A stretch of DNA of 64,000 nucleotides from positions 629,303-693,302 of the forward strand of contig VXBP01003652.1 of the NCBI GenBank assembly GCA_013400115.1. The letters are read 5' to 3'. Positions within the stretch are counted from its first letter, which is position 1. The number at the start of each line of letters is the position of its first letter. The notes beneath the pieces are model-generated. The model worked only from the letters and a program-made list of their open reading frames with translations. It searched no databases and was not told where the DNA came from. Below are positions 13,672 to 26,715 of this stretch, piece after piece. This DNA comes from Rhinopomastus cyanomelas (Eukaryota; Chordata; Aves; Bucerotiformes; Rhinopomastidae). Both the position numbers and the translations under genes were made by a program.

Positions 13672-14622
13672 AACTGGATTCCTCCTGACAAGCAAATTGT
13701 TGAACTGGTCAAAGACTGCATTTTTGCCCCTCCGAAAGAGAAATTCTGGAGACTCTTCAGCCGGAATGATTCAGGATAAAGGACATTTTACAGCTGTAGA
13801 AATGAGAATATTTTGGGAAAGAGAGATGGTTTTAATTCCCTCTGGTTCATTTAATAAATTCCAAACATCATAGCTTAAAATAATCCTGACAGGCAAAGCA
13901 GGTCAGACCCTCCTACCCAATACAGTATAAGCATGAAAAAGCTGTTCTCTGCCCTCTCTTTGGGTAAAATAGCAGGGATGGAGAAAAAGAAAACCGTTTA
14001 TGCAGAAGAGCAGAAGCCTCTCCTCCACCCAGAGCCATTCGTTTCACTCTGCAAGTATTGACAGATGAGTAATGAAAACTGCTGCAGACACAGGCTCTTC
14101 TTCAAGGCAGCATCAGTTAATAAACCACAGCCACAGCTGCAAAAATATGAAGGAATTTAACTGAACGACTCCTTCAAGGGCAGAGGATGGCAGGAGGAGC
14201 CGGGGTTTGTGCTTTGTTACCATCCCAAAGGTTGAGATCACAGAGTGCAGCATCACACAAACACTTTTCTGGATAGAAAAGCTTTGAATAGCAATTCTGT
14301 TAAATCTATACCAGTGAGTGCTGAGATTTCTAGCCTGACTTCTTTTCTCTGTTAGGATAATAGCTGGAACTTGGTACATTAATGTTGCCAAAGCTTTTCG
14401 AAGCGAAGTACCTCATCTAAGAAGTATTAAATGATAAAACCAAATGAAAGTCACAGTAATAATAAAGTCTGCAGCCTGTGAGCTCTCCACACTGGACAAG
14501 CCACAGCACTGGTAACAGCTGGGAACGGTGTTTTGTGTGAATTACCAAACCTTGGACACCAGACCCACTTCAGAACCTCGATCAACAGCCACACTAACAG
14601 CACATGCACACTGGGAATGATT
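13672..14622. other. Unique intronic DNA
   Basis: No exon, RNA gene or repeat recognised; fairly AT-rich. Confidence 0.5.
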
Positions 14623-15141
14623 TCACAGAATCACAAAACATAAAGGACTGGAAGGGACCTCTGAAGATCATCTAGTCCAATCCCTCTGCCAGAGCAGGAC
14701 CACCTAGACCAAGTCACACAGGAACACATCCAGGTGGGTTATAAATGTCTCCAGAGAAGGAGACTTCACAATTCCCAAACCAGGGAAGCACCTTCCAGGG
14801 CTCACTGGGAAGAAGTTTCTTCTAATACATATGTGGAACCTCCTCTGTTCCAGCTCACACCCACTGCCCCTTGTCCTATCATTAGATGACACTGAGCAGA
14901 GCCTGGCTCCATCCTCCTGACACCCACCCTTCACATATTTATAAACATTAATGAAGTCATCCCTCAGTCTCCTTTTCTCCAAGCTCAAGCGACCCAGCTC
15001 ACTCAGCCTTTTGTCATCAAGGAGGTGTTCTACTCCCTTCATCATCTTCCTGGCTCTGCACTGAACTCTCTCCAGCACTTCTGCATCCTTCTTGATTTGA
15101 GGGGCCCAGAACTGGACACAAGATTCCAGATGTGGTCTCAT
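14623..15141 (-). mobile_element. CR1 LINE 3' fragment with small ORF2 deletion
   Basis: On the minus strand the translation runs PHLESCVQFWAPQIKKD to FLCDLV. A deletion near 14775-14810 removes part of the VRVTEPWKGLP block but keeps a reading frame. The truncation point is in the TGTGGTCTCA block. Confidence 0.95.
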
Positions 15142-16022
15142 TTACTGGTGGAACTATCTTTCTGGCATTACCAGCTGAGCTCCAACAGCCCGGATGCCAC
15201 CTTCCATGTCATTATTTATACCAGCCCTAAGTACTTGGAGAACTTGAGAATTTGGCAAAACAATTACATAAGTGATCACCAACTTCCAACATTGTTTTTA
15301 TTGTTACTAACACTCTTATACACCTTGTTGCCAGAGACTCTCAGGATTTAAAGACCAACTCATCTGCCCAGCTGACAGAAACAGTCCCTTGGATGTTTCT
15401 GTAGTTTTCTCTACCATCTTAACTGCAGCCAGATCAAAATGTAAAATACACGTTTGGATGGTAGCCCCGAGCACAGACAATTGTGGTCAGCAGCCAGGCG
15501 AGCACTTTCCCCTTCAGCACGTAGTAAAAAGCCACAACGATCCCAACAAACCCAGGCAACAACATGGGGTTCTACCAGTGTCTGGTCTGAGCAAGGGTTC
15601 TGATCCCCTGCACCTCGGTGCTGCCCCAGCTGCCAGCCCAGTGGAAGCTGAGGTTTCTCTCAGCTTGCGTCGCTTGCGGTGTACCTGGTGTCTCCAGGGA
15701 GCCCTACAAGCATCGCAGAGAAATGCACACCTCACATTTGAGGTCTAATGAACAAGGCTGTAATTCAGGATAAAACCTGAGAGTAGGAGCTGCCAAGGCA
15801 TATTTAGAGAATTTATGCAGGAGATTTCACCCGACAGAGACGGAGGCAAAACTACCTTTGTTTAAAGACTACCTGGAAATAAACATGGACAGGGATGAGA
15901 ACAAAAGCCTCTCTTAGTCTATTTTTTTAAGGATTCATCTGTCCTGTCATTTTTAGCAGGTTACTCTGGCTTTTAAACAGCAGCCCACCCTTCACTGCCC
16001 TTGTTGGGCTCTGAGCTGTCCG
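15142..16022. other. Unique intronic DNA
   Basis: Nothing recognised. The 119-codon frame at 15389-15748 resembles no family known to me. Confidence 0.5.
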
Positions 16023-16201
16023 GAGAGCACTGGAAGGGGCTGCTCAGGGAGGTTGTGGAATCTTATTCTCTTGAGACATTTAAAACCCACCTGGATGTGT
16101 TCCTGTGCAACTTGGTCTAGGTGATCCTGCTGTGGCAGGGGGGTTGGACTGGATGATCTTTCGGTGTCCTTTCCAATCCCTAATGTTCTGTGATTCTGTG
16201 A
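16023..16201 (+). mobile_element. CR1 LINE 3' fragment (about 180 bp)
   Basis: It runs from GAGCACTGGAAGGGGCTGC to TTCTGTGATTCTGTG. Only the ORF2 end and the 3'UTR remain. Confidence 0.93.
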
Positions 16202-17539
16202 TCATCTACTTTTGTTCCAAAGGATTTTGCTTTTCCTGGGCCTTCCCTGCTCCAGGCCAATCAGTTCACAATTCCAGCAGTCTTTGTGCTATTTTTTTAA
16301 TAAGTGTTTTCACCTTTCAGCCTGATGCCAAAGCATCAGCAGACGAAATGTGATACCTCGCATCTCCCCGGGCTGAGGGGCACAAGGGAAAGCGAAGAAA
16401 TTCCACTTTGAAAGATCTAGTGTCTGGTTCTTCTTTGGGAACTAACAGCAAATGAGATGAAAACATTCCCAGCAGCAGGGTTAATACAGAGCGAGCTCTT
16501 GCAGACATCCCCTTTGTGGTACATCAGGTTCTTTCCTCAGTTCTCTCTGCAGTGAACTGCATGTGAGATGGGATTTTTTTCAGAAGCAAGAAGACTTTTA
16601 ACCCCAGTTCCCTCCCTGGAGAGTCCTGCAGTGACCACCACGGCCAAACAGACAAAAAGGTACAAACATAAGAAGCAGATGTGTCAAGTTATGCATCAAG
16701 ATTCAGGGATTCTTCTTGAAAGGGATATGATACCCCTGAATATCCCAACACTGGCCATATTTGAGACAGCCAGCTCACTGGACTTTAAATACCCTTCCTC
16801 ATATACAGAAGAACATTGCAGCAGGATGGTTCCACATATTTTTAAGTGTCTCTCCTGTAAACTACAATAGAGAAGACTAACAGAACAGACTGCCAGAGCA
16901 GGAGGCAGAAGTGCCATGGTTCCAGTGTGACAGAACCCCACAGCTACTCACCAAGCAAACAGAAAAACGAAGCTGACAACAGAGGAACTGCCCACCTCAG
17001 TTTCTGTCAGTCAGCTTCTCCTGGTATTGCTCATAAACAGATGAGATTATTAATTTTGTTTAAAATTGTGTGACTTCCAGATGCAGAATGCTTCTGGAGA
17101 CTGCAGACTTTTCCCATATAATAGCCCTGCAGAAGAAATTTCAAGCAGTTGAAAGAGTAAAATTCAACTGCTGCACCGCTCTTACCATGCCGCATCAAAA
17201 AGCTGGCATCAGACCCAACATATGGTTTCATGTGACCTTTGCAAGGATATTTATACAAGACAAACCACCTCCTGCACAAACCAGCGCTCTACATTTTCTC
17301 TAAGTTCCTCTACATTCATAGAGGAGCAATCACTGAACCTGCTGCTTGACCTCCCCAGTTCGTCAAGCTTATTGCACATAATTCAGTTTAAAGCTTCTAA
17401 TTAGAGAAGCAGAAAACAGACACTTAAAAGAATTCACATGGAAAAACCCCGTCCAGAAAGGGACATCTAATTTGACAGCACCCATCACTCCCAAAAATGA
17501 ACTGTGGGGTTGTACTGTTAAGCAGAAAGTGGATGGGAA
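16202..17539. other. Unique intronic DNA
   Basis: Nothing recognised on either strand. Confidence 0.5.
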
Positions 17540-17970
17540 TCACAGAATCAGAGAACATTAGGGTCTGGAAGGGATCTCGAAAGATCAGCCAGTCCAATCC
17601 CCCTGCCAGAGCAGGGTCACCTAGACCAAGTCGCACAGGAACATGGCCAGGAGGGTTTTAAATGTCTCCAGAGAAGGAGACTCCACAAACCCCCTGAGCA
17701 GCCCCTTCCAGGGCTCTGTCACCCTCACTGGGAAGAAGTTTCTTCTCGTACTGACATGAAACCTCCTCTGTTCCAGCTCACACTCATTGTCCCTTGTCCT
17801 ATCATTAGATGCCCCAGAGCAGAGCCTGGCTCCATCCTCCTGACACCCACCCTTCACATATTTACCAACATTAATGAGGTCACCCCTCAGTCTCTGTTTC
17901 TCCAAGCTAAAGAGACCCAGCTTGCTCAGTCTTTCCTCATAAGGGAGGTGGTTCTACTCCCCTCATCACG
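17540..17970 (-). mobile_element. CR1 LINE 3' fragment, open ORF2 C-terminus
   Basis: The minus-strand frame MEKQRLRGDLINVGKYVKGG to FLCDLV is open. The right end is at the CCTCATCACG block. It belongs to the same young group as the copies at 8570 and 53926. Confidence 0.95.
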
Positions 17971-18398
17971 CTCTATCTCCCCAAACTCAAATAGACAAGT
18001 TAGATCACAAAATAAAAGGATAAAGTATCACCAAGGAAAAGTGGGTTTTGTATAGTATTGCCCTGCTAACTGGAGCCCACCGTCAGATGGATTCACTGAG
18101 CCCTGCTCTCCAGAATTGGTTGGAATGTACTACACAACCAGAACTAAAATATTGATTTCCCTAGGTGCCCTTTGTTACATCACGTTGGGCTAGTAAGGGA
18201 AAGCTTCTAAATATGGAATTAATTCCTGAGGCTATTTCACTACCTCTCGGGCAATACCAACAGAGCAGATTAGAAGCAGCAAGTTAAATCCACCCAAAGG
18301 TAGGGGATAAAGCAACACACGCTACGCTCTGTGGACACACTCCTCTTGCAGTTATTAAATATTACCTGCACCTACAGTTTAACAGATACAGAACCACA
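17971..18398. other. Unique intronic DNA between a young and an old CR1
   Basis: No feature seen. Confidence 0.5.
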
Positions 18399-18948
18399 GT
18401 CACAAAATCACTCTGGTTGGAAAAGATCCCTGGAATCATCAAGTCCAGCCATCTACCCTACCTTACATGTTCACCCTTAAACCAGATTCCTCAACACCTC
18501 ATCCAAACAATCTTTAAACATATCCAGGGATGGTGACTCCCTGGGCAGCCCATTCCAGCGCCTGACCACCCCTTCTGTGAAAAAATCCTTCCCAAAATCA
18601 AGTCTAAACCTACCCTGTTGTAACTTGCACCTATCCCCTCTTGTTCTATCACTAACTGCTTGTGAGAAAAGACCAGCACCAACCTCTCCACAATGTCTTT
18701 TCAGGTAGTTGTAGAGTGATGAGGTCTCCTCTCAGCCTCCTCTGCTTCAAACTAAAGAGCTCCAGTTCTTTCAGTCTTTACTCATTAGGAAAAACTCCAG
18801 GCCCTTCACCAGCTTAGTTGCCCTCCTCTGCACCTGCTCCAGCACCTCCACATCTCTCTTGCATTGAGGTGCCCACAACTGGACACAGTACTCAAGATGT
18901 GGCCTCACCAGTGCTGAATACAGGGGGACGATAACCTCCCTGCTCCTC
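18399..18948 (-). mobile_element. Older CR1 LINE subfamily, 3' part
   Basis: The sequence reads GTCACAAAATCACTCTGG at the tail side, then the CAGCCCATTCCAGCGCCTGACC and CTCCTCTCAGCCTCCTCTGC blocks. These differ from the young group and indicate an older subfamily. No long frame is left. Confidence 0.9.
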
Positions 18949-20369
18949 ATGGTTTAATCAAGCAACCAAGCTGCAGTATCTGCTTACTCCAACTTCACCA
19001 TCCATGGGCAATTATTCTTTGATTCTCTACAGGTTTGGAGTTGGTTTTTATTAATTTCTTTCCAGAAGCCTAAAAAAGAAAATCCTCATCTCTTTTCTTT
19101 CAAAACCCAAGATTTCTGTACAGGCGAGGGATGAAACTAAAGATCTTGTTTAGAATATAAATGGGACTGGTTCAGTGAATATGTTAAGCACCCAACAAAG
19201 GGCATCCCCACAGGAAGCCTTTGGAGAGAAACAATGAGAGCATGAGAGTGCAAGCGAGCTTTAACCTTTCTCCCTCAGCAGAATAATGAATCAGTATTTC
19301 CTTTGAGGCTCTGATGGCCGCACCAAGACATGAACTTGAATCACAAAACACCCAGTATTTTCATGACACCAGAAAAGCCCTGCACAAAGCACCAATGACC
19401 GTTACCCCAGCAAAGCAACATCATGCAAAATGTGCACTTGCTGAACTCAAAAAGCCCCAGCCCCATAGTTAAGAAACCTCTTCTCTGGGTTCGACACATG
19501 CTCAGTCAATCTGCTCTGTGGAATAAAAGGGGACCCAAAACAAACGAAAGAATCACAACACTAAAAGTCTACCAAGGCTTGGAATCTCCACACAGCTCTT
19601 GTCAATTCTCAGATCTTTTCAATTACTTTGCTAGCAATGCTAAAACACAAAACAAGTGTAAGAGAACTGATTCTCCACACCAATATCGGAGCTCCCAAAA
19701 TGCTGAGAACACTCCAACACAGACCATCTTTCCCTTATACCTGTTCCTATTCTCCTCTGCCTTGCTCTCAACATGAAAACATTATCTTACAAACTCCAGA
19801 GGAGGTGAGCTAAGGAGCAATGAAAACACCAGAGAGATTTAACATCAAGAGACAGTTCAAGCTGAAGAGCTCTAACTGAACTGCACAACACAAATAAAAG
19901 CAGACCAGTAATCTGAATCATCAGCTTCCTCAGGCTGCTTCACAGAATACATGGGGACATGTACTCTTCTCTCTCACATTGATAGTGATAGAGGAAACCA
20001 TCCCATCTATGTCATGCACCACGAGAAGAGATTGGAAATGTATTTTGCAGAGAGGATGCTGTGGGTCAGGTAATACAGCTATAAATTTGTCAGGCTGCAG
20101 CACCGTGAGTAGCAGAACTGCAGAACATTCCTCTGGCAGCACGTCCCAACCTGCAGGATTCCTGCAGCTTTTCCGGACTGCTGAAATTCATCTTCTGTCT
20201 CTTTGCCTCGGAACGGGCTCTCGTGAAAGATGCCGGGAGCCTCCTCCTTGCCCGCGTTCCCTTTTAGTCATCCATCTGCCTTTTCCTATCCGCTCTACTC
20301 GCACGCAACGTAGGCCAGCATCCCCTCTTCTTCTAGCATCCATGGGTTGGGCATCCTCTTGCTTCTTTG
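18949..20369. other. Unique intronic DNA
   Basis: AT-rich in the left part, more GC-rich from about 20150. The 139-codon frame at 19979-20398 ends in a CR1 and has no known domain. Confidence 0.5.
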
Positions 20370-20566
20370 CACAGTATCACAGAATGACAGAACATTAGGG
20401 ATTGCAAGGGGCCTCGAAAGATCAGCCAGTCCCATTCCCCTGCCACAGCAGGATCACCTAGACCAAGTTGCACAGGAACATACCAGGCAGGTTTTAAATG
20501 TCTCCACAGAAGGAGACTCCACAACACCCCTGGGCAGCCTCTTCCAGTGCTCTGTCACCCTCACTA
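20370..20566 (-). mobile_element. CR1 LINE 3' fragment (about 200 bp)
   Basis: It runs from the tail CACAGTATCACAGAATGACAG to CTCTGTCACCCTCACT, where it is truncated. Confidence 0.93.
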
Positions 20567-22121
20567 CAGCCTGAAAGGATTCATCTCACTGCTAAGCAAC
20601 ACTACACAGAGGTCAACAGCTTTGCAAACCAACCCAAGACCCCAAAACTCTAGTTCCTGCAGAAAAACATCGGGATGATTTGCCTTGGAAAACGAAAACA
20701 ACTTATATCCTCTACTTGTATCCCAACTATGCAAAGTGATGGGTGTGGTGAGGCGCATGAGAGCGGAAGACTCTTAAATCACCTTAGCTGTAGCTCTGAC
20801 ATGTAATTTGTTGCTTTCAAGATACTACATAGTTTCTGGAGTTTTATCTGGCACAAAGACAGGAGATGAGCTCTGTCATCTTATCTTTGCCGGGGCACAA
20901 GGATCCTCCAAATTTCATGCCATGGCAACAAAACACCCCAGCTATCACCTCTCAGCAGCCCTCTAAGCTTCTGAATCAAATGTTTTCCCTTTCAGGGATT
21001 TGAAAGTCAGCAGCAAAGCTCATTTTGCCAATTCTACCCTCAGGCTTTCAAATCAGGAATAAATATAGCACTAACATCTATTTATTTGTAGAAGACCCAT
21101 ACCTTAGCATCATATTGATAAAGTTATTAGAGTACTAGCCCAGGTATTGACTGCAACTTAAAACTTCCAAAAAGATGGGCAAACCCCAAGGAAATCCAAA
21201 AATATCGTCTCACTTCCCTGCAAACAAACACACCCCCAGGGTTTATTCCGCTCACGCAGAACATTGCGACAGGTAAAGCTGTGCTGGCAGCCTACAGGCC
21301 CCCCACAAACAATTTTCTCTGCAAATGAAGCAACAGACCGAGATGAGGGATGTTTGTGTTACCATCCTGACTGACAGTGAACTTGCACTCATGTCTCTGC
21401 TTGCCAGGAGGTTAGCAAGAGCCAGTTAAGAGCTACCACCACATAACAGCCACCCCAACAGATATATTTAGCTGCTGTGGTTCAAGGAAAACGATTGCCT
21501 GCACTGAAAATAAATTTAGCAATTGTTTCCAGTTTCTGCTTTTTCACTGACTGAGGCACAACCCAGCTGCTTCACATTCCAGCAGACTTCAGCTGTCTTT
21601 TCTCTCTGCTCCTTGTCCACCTCCTTCTTACAGCTGTGATGACCACCCCAATCCTGCAGCAGTTATCCCACAGGCGGCATTTCTGAGCGCTCCAGCCTCG
21701 GAGCTCTGCAACAGAACAGCGTTGAGCCTACAGCACCTTGCAAAATGCTGCTGTTTGTGCCTTTCTGCAGCAAACAGCGATCAGCACACACCTGCATTTT
21801 GCCTCTACACAAAACCAGACTGAATTGTCAATGCTTTTTAGACAAGTTACAGTAAAACATGTGTGTGATGTCGCTGTCGGAGCAGCATGTGGTAAGAAAT
21901 GCAGCAGGATGCCAAAGCCTGACTAAAGAATGGTTAGAACTGCACTGCCTTTAGGGCTGTTTTAGACGAGTTTAACCTTCAGGTTTAAAGACAAGACATT
22001 TCAGAAAGATTTCTGACTTTGCTTGAAAATCACCAGTACAACAGCACTTACACTAGTCATCTACAAAGCTTCTAACTGGGAAGCCCTCACTTAGACTGAT
22101 GAACATGGGACAGTGGTGAAC
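20567..22121. other. Unique intronic DNA
   Basis: Nothing recognised. Confidence 0.5.
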
Positions 22122-22405
22122 CACATAATCAGAACAGAAGGATTGTAAGGAACCTTGAAAGATCATCTAGTCCAATCCTCTGGATCAAGTCACACAGGAA
22201 CATGTCAAGGAGGGTTTTAAACATCTCCAGAGAAGGAGACTCCACAACCCTCTTGGGGCAGCCCCTTCCAGTGCTCTGTCACCCTCACTGAGAAGAAGCT
22301 CCTTTCTCATATTGATGTGGAACCTCCTCTGTTCCAGCTCACACCCATTGTCCCTCCTCCTATCATTAGATGCCACTGAGAAGAGCCTGGCTCCATCCTC
22401 CTGAC
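22122..22405 (-). mobile_element. CR1 LINE 3' fragment with 3'UTR deletion
   Basis: The tail is degraded (CACATAATCAGAACAG) and the CCTGCCAGAGCAGGATCACC block is missing between 22178 and 22183. The ORF2 piece reads through the EQRRFHINMRK block before a frameshift. Confidence 0.92.
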
Positions 22406-22687
22406 GAATGCACAAGGCAACTAAGAACTAAGCCTGCCTAGTAATTCACCAAAGCAAGACTCAGACAAACAGCAGAAAACTCTACAGGTGCAAAAAAACA
22501 TGGAGGATAATCTCCATAAAATGCTCCAGTAGATGATTACAGTTCAAAACACTTCCTACCTCAAAATAAGATCCCTGGTAAAAGTCACATTAACACAAAA
22601 ACACTCATGGATACACACTTCAGACTGATGGAAATTGGTAGGGAGGACTCTGGGCAAACATTAAGACCTTATAAAGATGAGAATAAT

Positions 22688-23110
22688 AGAATCATAGAGT
22701 CATCATCATGGCTGAAAAGTACTGACAATATCATCAAGTCCAGTCCTTATCCCAACACCTCTCTAACCTCTAGACCATGACCTCAAGTGCTCTGCCTACT
22801 CATTTTTTAAACACGTTCAGGGATGGTGACTCTACCAGCTCCCTGGGCAGCCTGTTCCACTGTCCAACCACTCTCTCAGTAAATACCTTTTTCCTAAGGT
22901 CCAAGCTAAACCTCCCCTGATGCAATTTGAGGCAATTTCCTCTCATCCTATCATTCGTAATTTGGGAGAACAGACCAGCACCAGCCTTGCTACAACCTCC
23001 TTTTAGGTAGCTGTAGAGAGCAATAAGGTCTCCTCTCAGCCTCCTCTTCTCTACACTAAAATTACCCCAGTTCCCTCAGCTGCAATTCATAGAGCCTGTT
23101 CTCCAGATCT
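22688..23110 (-). mobile_element. Older CR1 LINE, 3' part
   Basis: Old-subfamily blocks are present: GAATCATAGAGTCATC at the tail, GGGATGGTGACTCTACCAGC, and CTCCTCTCAGCCTCCTCTTC. The reading frame is broken. Confidence 0.88.
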
Positions 23111-23585
23111 CTATCTTCCTGAATTGTTTCTTCTATTTAAGCACAGAGCCCTCCTGGGATTACCCAGAGATGTTTATACGACCAACACCAAGGGACGAGA
23201 TGAGACTTCCTAGGTGAATTTTCTTCTGAGTTAAAGGTGAAGACATCAGCATGTTCTGTCTGCTGAGAAGAAACACAACACAACGTGCTGAGTCCTGACC
23301 AGAACAGAGATAATCCACCACACTCCAGGTAGCCAACACCTGAAACAGTTCTCTCAACAACCTTCAGCAGACAGCTAGTGAAAAAGCTGATTTGCATGGG
23401 ATGTGAAAACTCTGCAAGAAATTACAATGTTAAGATTGAAAACATCAAGGAGAATAAAAACCCTGACTATGACATCCATATGTTCTTTGGTTTTAATAAA
23501 GGACAGTCCTGAATGGACCCGCTTCACGGAAGAGCTTTTGGTTTACCTGTGGGTGTCTGACTGCTCCCTTCATCTCCCTTAAGTG
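23111..23585. other. Unique intronic DNA
   Basis: No feature seen between an old CR1 and a CR1 tip. Confidence 0.5.
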
Positions 23586-23623
23586 ATCATAGGATCATAG
23601 GATGTTAGGGGTTGGAAGGGACC
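23586..23623 (-). mobile_element. CR1 LINE 3' tip (38 bp)
   Basis: Only the terminal repeats (ATCATAGGATCATAGGATG) and the GGTTGGAAGGGACC block survive. A second CR1 tip in the opposite orientation lies 170 bp to the right. Confidence 0.75.
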
Positions 23624-23792
23624 CAATGCAGAGTAGTTTCAGCTCCTCAGAGCACACAATCCAGCAGGTAAATAAATACAGGAATTCATGTACTGTCACA
23701 GGAACAGAAAACACAGGCAGAGACTGTGACCACCTCCACTCTTTCTTAGCATCTCTATTTTCCATTTTAGATCAAAACTATAAGACTAACTA

Positions 23793-23895
23793 GGTTCCTG
23801 TGCGACTTGGTCTAGGTGGTCCTGCTCTGGCAGGTGGACTAGACTAGATGATCATTCGAGGTCCCTTCCAATCCCTAATGCTCTGTGATTCTGTG
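23793..23895 (+). mobile_element. CR1 LINE 3' tip (about 100 bp)
   Basis: It runs from GTTCCTGTGCGACTTGGTC, the ORF2 stop region, through the 3'UTR to CTCTGTGATTCTGTG. A strongly 5'-truncated insertion. Confidence 0.93.
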
Positions 23896-26344
23896 TCGAA
23901 GAAAAGACGAAAAATCACAGTTGTAGAGCAAAGACAAACCTTTCCTTCTCTTCAAATCAAGAGGCTTCTGCTCTGAAAACGTACTTGGGAGTCTCCTGGC
24001 TGGAGCCAAACAAAAGAAGGGGTCTAAAAGTAGTGAAAACAAAACACAGCATCTTATTCCTTTATTACCAGACGGCTCCCCATCGCTCCAAAGCAGCACT
24101 CTGAATTGCTCCACAGTGACCCTTCTGTTGATTAACCAGCAGTGCTGAGAGGCTCCAGAGGGAGCCTTGTCCACGCTCCATCAGCGGACAGGACAGTAGC
24201 TGCTGTCTCTTTGGTTTTTATTAAGTGCTACCAAGGTGTTTTATTTAAGGATGCAGGGGGCAGATATATGCGAGATCTCGAAGGGATCCAACCCTATAAA
24301 GTAACCACTTCTTTTCACCGCAGCCTGACTAGATGGACAGGAACCAAACCAAAGCCAAGCTTCAGAACGGCCTGAAGTTTGTCGAGACAGCTCATTATCG
24401 GGCAACAGCCTATTTTATTTACAACATAATGGGGTTTGGATACATTTCCGTTCCCATAAGAGGAAAAAAAATACACAACAAATTCAAATGTACACAAACA
24501 CACAGACCTTAGACCTCCTAGCATTTCCTTCATGACTCTTTATCCTTTGTTCTGCTACTACACACATCTTGACAAAGATTATCCCCGAAGAACTGTGGTA
24601 TTACAGACTCTGTTTATTCGGTGACGCTACTAACCAAACTGTTTGTGTCAATCAGAAGTTCAAACACTCAGAAACAGCAATCAAGACCGTACCGCATCGA
24701 AACAGCTGGCTTCCAGCCCTCCTGCCCTCCCCTTCCCCATCAGTTTATATTTGGGCTGGATTCTTTTCCTTCTCTAAACACCCTTCTTAAAGAACTGGAA
24801 GCACAAGCAGCTGAAAGAGGGCCATCTCCCAGATCTACGGCTTCTCTCGTTCAGCAAATCATCACCACCACACACACCCGCTAGAACAAACGCCTGCCTG
24901 TGCGTCGAGGCTTCCCTCAACCCATCTCCAGACCTGGATGTGGACTGCACTGACCTGGAGGTGGATCCTGCATGATGGCCTGAGTTCTTCAGCGGGAGCT
25001 CAGTACATCACAACGCCAGGGTCTCTAGATAGCACAGCGTATGATTTTGGAGGGGTATTTTTTGCCTTGCTGTTCAACTGTCTATGGCACCGGACTGTGT
25101 TTGTGTGTGTGTCTACAGAGTCATCTTCCCACTGCTTTGCCGGTGCAGAGTTATATTTACTATTCAGTTATTTACTGCACGTGAATAAACAAAACGTGAT
25201 CACTTGCTTATGCATCTCTAATTACCGTCTAACAGCGCTATCAGCATCGACTACAATCCCAAATCTAATGCACCTCAAGTGCAAACGAGCAGCTATTACT
25301 CCAGAGCTGTCCCCAGGTCTGTACACACAGCTAACACCTTCCTTACTCTTACCCGCTTCTCTGGCCAAACGGCTGCAGCAACACAGCAGTGAGCGTTGAA
25401 GAGACACAGGCAGAACCCCAAAGCAAAGGCGTTACGTTGCGATACTATGCCAGGGATGGTGCATCGGATTAACCTGTGATATTTCTGGAATAACATTTGT
25501 CCCGTGATGCGATGCACACTTGTTAGACAGCAACGTAGCGCTAGGAGCTGGAAACGTGCCTACGTACTGCACTGAGGAACCGGCTGCCAGGCAGCCAGTC
25601 TGCTTATCCCCGGAGGCTGCTCCAGAGAATGGGAGAGTGGATTCGGATGCAGCGCAGAAGCTGGAATAAAACCAGGATCGAGCACTGCGACCGACTTCAC
25701 TCCTCTGAACCGGGAATTCTTCCTAAACGGATGGTTGTTGTCCTGAAAAGGCTGAACACTGTGTCTTGCACATCCTGACTCAGTCTGCTCCCTGTGCTCC
25801 CCAGTAGGAAACTGCCTGGCTATTCCTTACAGTGAAAACAATACAAAGCAGCATTGATTTATCTTTGCTAATTAAACGCAACATAATTAAACCAAATAAC
25901 TTCATTGCTTGATTTGCAAAACATTAATTGAATCTTCAAACATACTACTCCCACTACACAGAGAAACAGGCATTCAAGCACCTGAAGTGACAACTGAGAA
26001 CCAGACAGGGCTCCGGAGCAGCACAGAGAGACAATATGATGGTGCTCGAGCGGTTCCTTGTGAGAGCAGGAGGGACCTCAGCAGTCTCCTCTGGCTCTAG
26101 GGGATCACCCCAGGCAGAGGGGAGAGTTTTGCAAGAGAGAGGGGGGAAAAAAAACCCAAGGAGCAGGTTCCCTCTGCCATTTGCCCCCAGCCTCATCCTT
26201 CCTGAGCTCTGCACAAACACCAGGAGAGGAAAGTTGCAGAAGTTGCCACTGATCGCTGCGGGTAGGCCCCAAAGCGTGGCAGCGCTCGGCTCTGCCGATG
26301 CTTCGCTGCGTGGAGAGAGGCTGGAAGGCGGAATGAGGGCAAAT
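23896..26344. other. Proximal intron 1 of RAPGEF1, unique
   Basis: No CR1 within 2.4 kb of the island's purine tract. An AT-rich block at 25855-25935 has several AATTAA cores and is a possible non-coding element. Frames of 153 codons or less show nothing familiar. Confidence 0.45.
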
Positions 26345-26393
26345 AAAGGAAAAAAGGAGAAAGAAAGAAAAAGAAAAAAAAAGGAGAAGAAAG
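26345..26393. repeat. Pure purine tract in the start of RAPGEF1 intron 1
   Basis: Forty-nine consecutive A/G bases on the plus strand, so the RNA-sense strand is pyrimidine-rich. It begins about 320 nt past the exon 1 donor. Together with the tract at 26828-26861 it brackets the exon with opposite strand asymmetry. Confidence 0.85.
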
Positions 26394-26715
26394 CGGAGCA
26401 GAAGACAAAAAGCCTGACCCGCACAGCGCCCGGGGCAGCACCGCGCAGAGCATCTCCCGCCGAACCCCGGGCCCAGCCCCGGCCCCGGGCCCCGCAGCGC
26501 GGTGACAGGAGCCTCCCACCGCCCTGGAACCCCGAACTCCGCCGGGTGCAGAGCGGGGAGGGCCCTGCCCACCTCCTCCAGCCCCACCGGGCCGCCGAAG
26601 GCCCCACGGCCGGCAGCTGCGGCGGCTCCAGCGGGCGGCTGAGGGCAAGCAGCGGCGGCGGCAGTGCCGCTCCCGCCCGGCCGTTCCCGTCCGCAGCGGC
26701 CGGTCCCGCTCTCAC

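Larger units (their letters stand above)
1..26715 (-). other. RAPGEF1: RAPGEF1 intron 1 (3' end outside window)
   Basis: The intron starts at the donor at 26715 and runs left past position 1. I looked for exon 2 (expected to encode DSQRSHLSSFTMKLMDKF) and for the other known first exons (one beginning MGNAIEKQ) and found neither, but a by-eye search is not exhaustive. Fifteen CR1 pieces lie inside: nine in the same sense as the gene and six opposite. A very long first intron is normal for this gene. Confidence 0.7.
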
